Of a DNA stretch of 53,044 bases, positions 32,635-39,272 are shown piece after piece. The notes beneath the pieces are model-generated. The model made no database searches. It was not told where the DNA came from and worked only from the letters and a program-made list of their open reading frames with translations. A program made the translations under genes and the position numbers. The stretch's first letter is position 1. Every line of letters starts with the position of its first letter. Source of the stretch: an uncultured Bacteroidales bacterium (GTDB lineage Bacteria; Bacteroidota; Bacteroidia; Bacteroidales; Muribaculaceae); contig CADAZN010000013.1 in the NCBI GenBank assembly GCA_902792435.1, positions 20,241 to 73,284 on the forward strand, read 5' to 3'.

Positions 32635-33306
32635 ATGATGATAAAGAAACTCGCAATACTGACAATTGTCACAATGGCTGCATTCACGTGCATGGGCCAG
32701 GAGTACCGATATGAGATTGGACCTGCTATCGGTATCACTGGTTATTTGGGCGATGTCAATACTGCCAATATGTATAAGATGCCTCGAGTGGCTGGTGGTG
32801 GAATTTTCCGCTATAATCTCAACACTCGTTGGGCTATCAAGGGCAACTTGCTATATGTGGGACTCGCTGGCGACAGCAAGAACATCGAGTCACAGTTTCC
32901 ACATGGAGAGCAGTACAAGTTCTCGGCACATGTGATAGATTTGGGTGGGCAGGTTGAGTTCAACTTCTTCCACTTTGGAGAAGGCGCCAAGTATAAGAAC
33001 TACAAGCGCATCACCCCCTACATGGTAGCTGGACTTGGCATGGAGCTCTCATTTGCTGGTGGTAAAACCAGTTTTGGAGCGGTGCTACCTCTTGGCGCTG
33101 GTGTTAAATATCGCTTGAAGGAGCGATTGAACATAGGCTTTGAGTTTACCATGCGCAAGAGTTTCAGCGACAAGGTTGACGGTATTACCGACCTTTATGG
33201 CTACAATCATGGCTTCGCCAAGAACACCGATTGGTACTCGGTGGGTATGTTCACCATAACCTATGAGTTCAGCAAGCGATGCGTGAAGTGCCACTACATT
33301 GAGTAA
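32635..33306 (+). CDS. PorG-like (DUF6089) outer-membrane barrel protein
   Basis: 223-residue exported protein: signal peptide (MIKKLAILTIVTMAAFTC), then barrel strands (YEIGPAIGITGYLGDVNTAN, GGGIFRYNLNTRWAIKGNLL, VEFNFFHFG, ITPYMVAGLGMEL, LPLGAGVKYRL, LNIGFEFTMRKSFSDKVDGI) and a Cys-containing end (KRCVKCHYIE). The length, the GYLGD start and the position directly before uppS and bamA fit the PorG family, an outer-membrane component of the T9SS in Bacteroidota. That agrees with a T9SS sorting domain on the amidase at 20922. Two adjacent ATGs (32635, 32638) are equally possible starts. Confidence 0.8.
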   Translation: MMIKKLAILTIVTMAAFTCMGQEYRYEIGPAIGITGYLGDVNTANMYKMPRVAGGGIFRYNLNTRWAIKGNLLYVGLAGDSKNIESQFPHGEQYKFSAHVIDLGGQVEFNFFHFGEGAKYKNYKRITPYMVAGLGMELSFAGGKTSFGAVLPLGAGVKYRLKERLNIGFEFTMRKSFSDKVDGITDLYGYNHGFAKNTDWYSVGMFTITYEFSKRCVKCHYIE

Positions 33307-33340
33307 GAAATTATTAAAAACACGATTATAACTAAACATA

Positions 33341-34096
33341 ATGTCTTGGATTGAGAAAATAGACCGCGAGAGGCTGCCACGCCACATTGCCATCATTATG
33401 GACGGCAACGGGCGATGGGCCAAGCAGCATGGGTTCATGCGCTCTATAGGCCATGAGAATGGTGTAACCACAGTGCGCAAAATAACCGAGATTGCTAGTG
33501 AGCTTGGAATTGGATACCTCACGTTGTATACTTTCTCGACCGAGAACTGGAATCGACCTAAAGACGAGGTTGACGCTTTGATGAACCTCGTTGTTGTGGC
33601 TATCGAGCAGCAAACGCCCGATCTCATCAAGAACAATGTGCGACTCACTGCGATTGGCGACCTTGAGAGGATGCCACAGTTTGCGCGTGAGCGACTCAAC
33701 AAGTGCATGAGCGACACATCTCACTGCACTGGACTTGTTTTATGCCTGGCGCTAAGCTACTCGGCAAGGTGGGAAATTGTGGAGGCCACCCGCAAGTTGG
33801 CGCAAAGAGCGGTTAGCGGCGAATTGAATCCCGACGATATTAACGACGAGATTTTTGCAAGCGCTCTTGCCACTTCTCACATGCCCGACCCCGACTTGCT
33901 GATAAGAACTGCCGGCGACGAGCGCATCAGCAACTTCCTCCTGTGGCAAATTGCTTATAGTGAGCTGTACTTCACTCCAAAATTTTGGCCCGACTTCACA
34001 AAGGAGGATTTTTGCGAGGCAATAGTGCACTATCAACAGCGGGAGCGTCGCTTTGGTAAGACCAGTGAACAAATTAACGAAAACGAACAAAATTGA
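33341..34096 (+). CDS. uppS: Isoprenyl (undecaprenyl) diphosphate synthase
   Basis: 251-residue cis-prenyltransferase making undecaprenyl diphosphate, the lipid carrier for murein and surface glycans. Hallmarks: [15 protein letters not shown] with catalytic Asp21; [41 protein letters not shown]; and [19 protein letters not shown] followed by AYSELYF. The gene lies 34 bp after the porG-like gene and its stop is 4 bp before the bamA start, so it is part of the envelope-assembly operon. Confidence 0.96.
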   Translation: MSWIEKIDRERLPRHIAIIMDGNGRWAKQHGFMRSIGHENGVTTVRKITEIASELGIGYLTLYTFSTENWNRPKDEVDALMNLVVVAIEQQTPDLIKNNVRLTAIGDLERMPQFARERLNKCMSDTSHCTGLVLCLALSYSARWEIVEATRKLAQRAVSGELNPDDINDEIFASALATSHMPDPDLLIRTAGDERISNFLLWQIAYSELYFTPKFWPDFTKEDFCEAIVHYQQRERRFGKTSEQINENEQN

Positions 34097-34100
34097 CACT

Positions 34101-36746
34101 ATGCGATATATTAAGCACATAATTCTGTTTCTATCTATCTTTATTTTAGGTTCATCATGGGCTGTCGCTCAGGAATCCTATACTGTTAATGATACCATCT
34201 ACAACCCAAAGATGGTGTTTAATGGTTCGCCAACTAAGTATGAGATTGCCGGTATCAAGGTAACTGGTGTTGAAAATTACGAGGACTACATCGTCATTGG
34301 ATACACCGGACTCGCAGTAGGGCAACGAGTAGAGATTCCTGGTGATGAGATTAAGAATGCTGCCAAGAGACTTTGGCATCAAGCAATTTTCTCTAAAGTT
34401 CAGATTAAAGTGGAGAAAATCTATGGCGACAAGGCATGGCTTGAGCTAGTTCTGCGTCAGCAGCCTCGCATCTCTAAGGTCAACTATCTGGGAATGAAGA
34501 AAGGTGAGCAGAAGGATATCAGCGAGCGACTTGGCAACCTCGTGGGAAGCCAAATCACTCCTAATATTGCTAGTCGCATAGAGCAGATTATCGAGAAATA
34601 TTATGCTGCTAAGGGATTTGAGAAGGCCACTTGTGAGGTAAAGCAGCAAGATGACCTTAGTAAGCAAAACGAGGTGATTGTTGATATCGTTGTCGACAAG
34701 CACGAGAAAATTAATGTGCACAAGATTTACATCGAGGGCAACGAGGTGATGAGCGACTCCAAGATAAAGCGCGCTATGAAGAAAACCAATGAGAGTGGTA
34801 TTCTTAACGTGCTTAAGTGGTTCAGCCAAAAGAAGTTTGTGCGTTCCGACTTTGAGGAAGATAAGCAGCGCATTATCGACAAGTACAACGAGAAAGGCTA
34901 TCGCGACGCGGTAATTGTGTGGGATAGCGTTGCTAACTATGATGATAAGCATGTTGATATTTACCTCAAGATTGATGAGGGTAAAAAGTATTACATCTCT
35001 AATGTGTCATGGGTTGGTAACACTGTTTATCCCACTGCAACTCTCAACGAATTGCTTGGCATTGAGAAAGGTGATGTCTACAATCAAAAACTGCTCAACA
35101 AGCGCACAACCGAGGACGATGATGCCGTGGCCAACCTCTATATGAACAACGGTTACCTCTTCTTCCAGATTATTCCAACTGAGACCCGCATCGAGGGCGA
35201 CTCAATCGACCTCGAGATGAGAATCTATGAGGGCAAGCAGGCACGCATCAACAAGGTTGTGATTAATGGTAATGACCGCCTCTATGAGAAGGTAGTGCGC
35301 CGTGAGCTGCGTGTGCGTCCAGGTGAGTTGTTCAGCAAGGAAGACTTGGTGCGTTCGGCACGTGAGATTGCTCAAACTGGTCACTTCGACCCTGAGAAGA
35401 TGGACATTCGCCCCGAGCCTAACGAGGAGGACGGAACTGTTGATATCATTCTCAATCTCGAGTCTAAGGCTAATGACCAAATCGAGATATCGGCCGGTTG
35501 GGGACAAGCGGGTGTGATTGGTAAAGTGACGTTGAAGTTTACCAACTTCTCTATCAAGAACCTGTTCCATCCGTCGTCCTACAAGGGTATCATCCCGCAA
35601 GGTGATGGACAAACATTCTCGATTAGTGCACAGACCAATGCCAAGTACTATCAGGCCTACAGCCTCTCGTTTGTAGATCCATGGTTTGGTGGCAAGCGTC
35701 CTAACACGTTGTCGGTATCGGCATTCTATAGCCGCACCACAGGTATCAACTCATCATTCTATAACAGCCAGTATCAGAATTACTACCTCAACACCATGTA
35801 CAATGGCATGTACAATGGCTATAATAATTACTATGGCAATTATGGTAATAACTACTATGAGAACGCCTACGACCCAGGCAAATACTTGCAAATGGCAGGT
35901 ATTACCGTGGGATTTGGTAAGCGACTCAAATGGCCCGACGACTACTTCACTCTCATGGCCGACTTGAGTTATCAGTGGTACAGCCTAAAGAACTGGGAGT
36001 ACATGTACTACATGAAGAATGGTGTAAGTAATTCTATTGTGCTTGGTCTCACCTTGTCGCGCAATAGTATCGACAACCCATTATACACTCGTCGTGGTAG
36101 TTCGTTCACATTGTCATTCCATGCCACTCCTCCTGCCAGTCTCTTTGGCAAGAAAGATTGGAAGGCTCTGAGCGAATCTAACACCGAGGCTTCAAAGAGA
36201 GACCTTTATCGTTGGATTGAGTACTGGAAACTGAAATTCCAGGCTAAGACCTATACTCCTCTCACCGATCCTAACGGACGATGGACCCTCGTGCTCATGA
36301 CACGTGCCGACGTTGGTTTGCTCGGTAGTTGGAACCGCCACATTAAGTCTCCATTCGAGACATTCTATGTGGGTGGCGATGGTATGAGTGGTAGCTACAC
36401 CTATGCAACCGAGACTATTGCTTTGCGTGGTTATGAGAACGGTGCATTCACTCCTTATGGACAGGAAGGTTATGCCTACGCACGCTATGTGATGGAGCTC
36501 CACTTCCCGCTCATGCTCTCTAACAGCGCTACAATCTATCCACTAGTCTTTGCCGAGGCGGGTAATGCATGGACTACTGTCAAGAAGTTCAACCCATTCG
36601 ACCTTAAGCGTTCGGTGGGTGTGGGTGCACGCATCTACTTGCCAATGATTGGTATGATGGGTATTGACTGGGGCTATGGTTTCGACAAGGTTTATGGCAA
36701 CAAGGGTGGTAGCAACTTCCACTTCGTTCTCGGTCAAGAGTTCTAA
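34101..36746 (+). CDS. bamA: Outer-membrane protein assembly factor BamA
   Basis: 881-residue Omp85 protein that inserts beta-barrel proteins into the outer membrane. A signal peptide (MRYIKHIILFLSIFILGSSWAVA) is followed by five POTRA domains (about 45-450; for example ITPNIASRIEQIIEKYYAAKGF, RINKVVINGNDRLYEKVVRR) and a 16-strand barrel. The barrel has the RGY-type element (ETIALRGYENGAFTP) and the final strand FHFVLGQEF ending in Phe. An Asn/Tyr-rich insertion (about 550-595) occurs in the first part of the barrel. The ATG at 34101 begins the signal; an upstream ATG at 34053 lies inside uppS. It sits downstream of uppS and upstream of ompH genes. Confidence 0.96.
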   Translation: MRYIKHIILFLSIFILGSSWAVAQESYTVNDTIYNPKMVFNGSPTKYEIAGIKVTGVENYEDYIVIGYTGLAVGQRVEIPGDEIKNAAKRLWHQAIFSKVQIKVEKIYGDKAWLELVLRQQPRISKVNYLGMKKGEQKDISERLGNLVGSQITPNIASRIEQIIEKYYAAKGFEKATCEVKQQDDLSKQNEVIVDIVVDKHEKINVHKIYIEGNEVMSDSKIKRAMKKTNESGILNVLKWFSQKKFVRSDFEEDKQRIIDKYNEKGYRDAVIVWDSVANYDDKHVDIYLKIDEGKKYYISNVSWVGNTVYPTATLNELLGIEKGDVYNQKLLNKRTTEDDDAVANLYMNNGYLFFQIIPTETRIEGDSIDLEMRIYEGKQARINKVVINGNDRLYEKVVRRELRVRPGELFSKEDLVRSAREIAQTGHFDPEKMDIRPEPNEEDGTVDIILNLESKANDQIEISAGWGQAGVIGKVTLKFTNFSIKNLFHPSSYKGIIPQGDGQTFSISAQTNAKYYQAYSLSFVDPWFGGKRPNTLSVSAFYSRTTGINSSFYNSQYQNYYLNTMYNGMYNGYNNYYGNYGNNYYENAYDPGKYLQMAGITVGFGKRLKWPDDYFTLMADLSYQWYSLKNWEYMYYMKNGVSNSIVLGLTLSRNSIDNPLYTRRGSSFTLSFHATPPASLFGKKDWKALSESNTEASKRDLYRWIEYWKLKFQAKTYTPLTDPNGRWTLVLMTRADVGLLGSWNRHIKSPFETFYVGGDGMSGSYTYATETIALRGYENGAFTPYGQEGYAYARYVMELHFPLMLSNSATIYPLVFAEAGNAWTTVKKFNPFDLKRSVGVGARIYLPMIGMMGIDWGYGFDKVYGNKGGSNFHFVLGQEF

Positions 36747-36750
36747 GCCA

Positions 36751-36787
36751 ACTAGATGTTTTACTAGTGAGTCTAGAGCTTCTAGAC
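36751..36787. repeat. CTAG-rich degenerate repeat after bamA
   Basis: The word CTAG occurs four times (36752, 36764, 36773, 36782) in 37 bp, with units ACTAGAT, ACTAGTG, GTCTAGA and TCTAGAC. The last two form a 7 bp inverted repeat with a 3 nt loop. Confidence 0.6.
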
Positions 36788-36862
36788 AAAACTGAAATTA
36801 AACTTTTAAGTTAAAAAATAGTCAAAACAAGCGAATATTAACAAAACAATATAGAAAACAAT

Positions 36863-37378
36863 ATGAAGAAGTTTGCTTTATTATTCGTGGCTTTAGTTGC
36901 CTGTATGGCAACAGCCAGTGCACAGAAGTTTGCTCTTGTAGATATGGAATATATCCTCAAGAACATACCAGCCTATGAAATGGCTAATGAACAATTGAAT
37001 CAGGTGTCACAGCGTTGGCAACGTGAGGTTGACGAGCTGAAGAAGGCTGCCGACACCATGTATAAGAACTATCAGAGCGACATGGTATTCCTCACCGATG
37101 ACCAAAAGAAGAAGAAAGAGGAAGAAATCGTAGCCAAGGAGAAAGAGGCTTCACAGCTCAAATACAAGTACTTTGGACCACAAGGTGAGCTCTTCAAGAA
37201 ACGTCAGTCGCTCATGAAACCAATCCAGGACGACATCTACGCTGCTGTTAAAAAGGTAAGTGAGGAGCGTGGTTTGCAGGTAATCTTTGACCGAGCTTCT
37301 TCGCAGAGCATAGTTTTTGCGTCACCTAACATCGACATCAGCAATCAGGTACTCGAGAAACTCGGATACTCCAAGTAA
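36863..37378 (+). CDS. OmpH/Skp-family periplasmic chaperone (copy 1)
   Basis: 171-residue protein: signal peptide (MKKFALLFVALVACMATASA), then the OmpH start QKFALVDMEYILKNIP, a long charged coiled coil (about 45-110, QRWQREVDELKKAADTMY, KKKKEEEIVAKEKEA) and the C-terminal strand IFDRASSQSIVFA. Skp-type chaperones hold unfolded outer-membrane proteins on the way to BamA, whose gene lies 116 bp upstream. It is the first of three consecutive ompH-type genes and the only one with the DRASSQSIVFASPNID ending. Confidence 0.92.
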   Translation: MKKFALLFVALVACMATASAQKFALVDMEYILKNIPAYEMANEQLNQVSQRWQREVDELKKAADTMYKNYQSDMVFLTDDQKKKKEEEIVAKEKEASQLKYKYFGPQGELFKKRQSLMKPIQDDIYAAVKKVSEERGLQVIFDRASSQSIVFASPNIDISNQVLEKLGYSK

Positions 37379-37423
37379 AAAGATTAAGTAGGCTAGTGGA
37401 TAATAAACTACTATAATAACTTA

Positions 37424-37458
37424 ACTTTCCACTCTCTACTCTTAACTCTCAACCGAAT
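37424..37458. repeat. Heptad repeat between ompH copies 1 and 2
   Basis: Five 7-mers read ACTTTCC, ACTCTCT, ACTCTTA, ACTCTCA, ACCGAAT. They lie in the middle of the 113 bp spacer. Confidence 0.75.
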
Positions 37459-37491
37459 TAATAATTTTATTAAATAACCAATTAATTGATT

Positions 37492-37995
37492 ATGTTTAAG
37501 AAAATCTTACTCGCAGTTCTCGTAGCTGCTCCTATGTGCCTTAGTGCACAAACTCTCAAGTTTGGTACTGTTAATCCTACCGAAATTTTTAATGTTATGC
37601 CCGATGTGGCTACTGCCAATAATACCCTCAAGCAAGTGCAGGAAAAATATGAGGCCCAAGCTAAGCCTTTGCAGGAAGAGCTCCAAAAGAAGCAGGCCGA
37701 AATCGAGACTCTTGCTAAGAACAAGGCTCCCGAGGCTACTCTCGAAGCTAAGCAGAAAGAGTTTGAGGACCTTTACACTCGCTATCAAACCTTCATGCAA
37801 ACTGCTCAGCAGGATATGCAGAAGCAGCAGGAGACTTTGCTTGCTCCCATCCAGCAAAAGCTCGTTAACGCCATTCAGGCTGTAGGTGCCGAGGGTGGTT
37901 ATGCAGGTATTATTGACGCTGCAACTCTCCTTTACAAGGGCAACAACATCGAGGATGTTTCTGCCAAAGTTAAGGCTAAATTGGGTATTAAATAA
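37492..37995 (+). CDS. OmpH/Skp-family periplasmic chaperone (copy 2)
   Basis: 167-residue protein: signal peptide (MFKKILLAVLVAAPMCLSA), OmpH start LKFGTVNPTEIFNVMPD, a Lys/Glu/Gln-rich coiled coil (about 40-115, EAQAKPLQEELQKKQAEIET) and a C-terminal EGGYAGIIDAATLLYKG strand. The ATG at 37492 starts the signal; a TTG two codons earlier is unlikely. A strong terminator follows the stop, so copies 1 and 2 close the operon. It is closer to copy 3 in its IDA/IDV ending than to copy 1. Confidence 0.92.
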   Translation: MFKKILLAVLVAAPMCLSAQTLKFGTVNPTEIFNVMPDVATANNTLKQVQEKYEAQAKPLQEELQKKQAEIETLAKNKAPEATLEAKQKEFEDLYTRYQTFMQTAQQDMQKQQETLLAPIQQKLVNAIQAVGAEGGYAGIIDAATLLYKGNNIEDVSAKVKAKLGIK

Positions 37996-38018
37996 TTGAT
38001 ATCGATAATAATGAATTA

Positions 38019-38057
38019 AAGGTCTTAGGTGTTATATCACACCAAGACCTTTTTTTT
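38019..38057 (+). terminator. Intrinsic terminator after ompH copy 2
   Basis: The stem AAGGTCTT-A-GGTGT with ACACC-AAGACCTT is followed by a run of eight T (38050-38057). It ends the porG-uppS-bamA-ompH unit. Confidence 0.88.
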
Positions 38058-38091
38058 CGATTAAATAGTCTGATACCACGCAAAAATGTGC

Positions 38092-38099
38092 TATCTTTG
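38092..38099 (+). promoter_or_regulatory. -7 box for ompH copy 3
   Basis: TATCTTTG lies 31 bp before the ATG at 38131. No TTTG is seen at the right upstream spacing. It directly follows the terminator, so copy 3 appears independently expressed. Confidence 0.6.
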
Positions 38100-38130
38100 C
38101 CATTGTGATAATTATTAAAACAAAGTAACA

Positions 38131-38643
38131 ATGAATATAAAACGATTTTTAATGTTGGCATTAGTGGTTGTCCCACTCATGTCAATTGCGCAAGTGAAGA
38201 TCGCTACTGTTGATGTCCAGGCGATTTTTAATGATATGCCCGAGGCCAAGCAGGCCAATGAGTTGCTTAATACTACATCTCAAAAATTTAAAGCCGAATA
38301 TGAGATGATGCAAAAGGAGTTCAATAAGAAATATGCGGCTTTTCAATCATTGGTAGCTAGTGACGATACTCCCGAAACAATTCGAGACAGGAGAATTAGG
38401 GAGATTCAAGACAGCGACAGCAAGATTGGTGCTTTCTTGGAGCAAACTAACACATTGTTGCTAAAACAAAAACAGGAGCTGGAGAAACCCATTTATGACA
38501 AAATCGCACAAGCAATTAAAACTGTGGGTGATGAAGGTGGATACACCTATATAATAGATGTGTCAAAAACTCCCGTAGCTTATTCAGGGCCACAAGCCAT
38601 TGATGTGACAAGCGCGGTAAGAAAACTCCTGGGGCTGAACTAA
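38131..38643 (+). CDS. OmpH/Skp-family periplasmic chaperone (copy 3)
   Basis: 170-residue protein: signal peptide (MNIKRFLMLALVVVPLMSIA), OmpH start VKIATVDVQAIFNDMPEA, coiled coil (about 45-120, QKFKAEYEMMQKEFNKKYAA, QTNTLLLKQKQELEKPIY), and a C-terminal EGGYTYIIDVSKTPVAYSG. It is set apart from copies 1 and 2 by a terminator and its own -7 box, which suggests it is regulated differently. The role is the same in outline (holding outer-membrane proteins); client specificity cannot be read from sequence. Confidence 0.92.
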   Translation: MNIKRFLMLALVVVPLMSIAQVKIATVDVQAIFNDMPEAKQANELLNTTSQKFKAEYEMMQKEFNKKYAAFQSLVASDDTPETIRDRRIREIQDSDSKIGAFLEQTNTLLLKQKQELEKPIYDKIAQAIKTVGDEGGYTYIIDVSKTPVAYSGPQAIDVTSAVRKLLGLN

Positions 38644-38673
38644 TAAAAGTATTGTTATCAGCAACACCCTATC

Positions 38674-38713
38674 CACTCCTAGTCACTCTTAGCTATTCCC
38701 ATCCTATCCAGCC
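38674..38713. repeat. Degenerate 10-mer repeat before vsr
   Basis: Four units read CACTCCTAGT, CACTCTTAGC, TATTCCCATC, CTATCCAGCC, ending directly at the vsr ATG (38714). Confidence 0.5.
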
Positions 38714-39202
38714 ATGCCCGACACTATGACACCCGAGCAACGCCATCGTTGCATGAGTAACATTGGTAGCAAGAATACCAAGCCCGAAATGATTGTGCGC
38801 CGATGGCTTTGGAGGCAAGGATTCAGGTATCGTTTGAACGTTAAGCGACTCCCGGGTACTCCCGACATAGTAATCCCTAAGTTAAGCACAGTGATTTTTG
38901 TCAACGGATGCTTTTGGCATGCCCATCAAGGTTGTGACAAATATCGAGTGCCGTCAACCAATGTGAGTTTTTGGGAGGAGAAGTTCAAGCGCAATCGCGA
39001 GCGTGATGCCCGCAACTATAACTCACTTCACAAGATGGGATGGTATGTGCTTGTTGTTTGGGAATGTCAGCTCGACAAGTCTCACAGGCACGACACTTTG
39101 ATAGCACTTTCTCGACGCTTGAGTCAGATATTTCTCTCCACTCACAACGTTAAAGTCTATACACAATCATCCGAAGAACTACCGCTGGCGGCTGAGCCCT
39201 AA
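38714..39202 (+). CDS. vsr: Very short patch repair endonuclease
   Basis: 162-residue Vsr protein, which nicks DNA 5' of the T in T:G mismatches produced by deamination of 5-methylcytosine. Motifs: MTPEQRHRCMSNIGSKNTKP; RLPGTPDIV with Asp51; FVNGCFWHAHQGC with His69 and His71; and FWEEKFKRNRERD. These residue numbers match those I recall for the E. coli enzyme. vsr genes normally accompany a C5-cytosine methyltransferase, but none is seen in this window. The ATG at 38714 or the fifth codon (MTPEQ) can be the start. Confidence 0.95.
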   Translation: MPDTMTPEQRHRCMSNIGSKNTKPEMIVRRWLWRQGFRYRLNVKRLPGTPDIVIPKLSTVIFVNGCFWHAHQGCDKYRVPSTNVSFWEEKFKRNRERDARNYNSLHKMGWYVLVVWECQLDKSHRHDTLIALSRRLSQIFLSTHNVKVYTQSSEELPLAAEP

Positions 39203-39220
39203 GTTCGGTAAGAGATAAAC

Positions 39221-39250
39221 AAAAAGGCGAGTCATCTAAATGGCTCGCCT
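39221..39250 (-). terminator. Intrinsic terminator after the first MltD-like gene
   Basis: The stem AGGCGAGTCAT with ATGGCTCGCCT (39225-39250, one G-U pair) is followed on the minus strand by five T. It lies between convergent vsr and the LysM gene and may also stop vsr transcripts weakly. Confidence 0.8.
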
Positions 39251-39272
39251 AAATTGTTATTTGTTTAGAATA

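Noticed and set aside
33085-33717. A 210-codon minus-strand frame across the porG-like gene and uppS
   Set aside because: uppS is unmistakable on the other strand and the frame spans two real genes.
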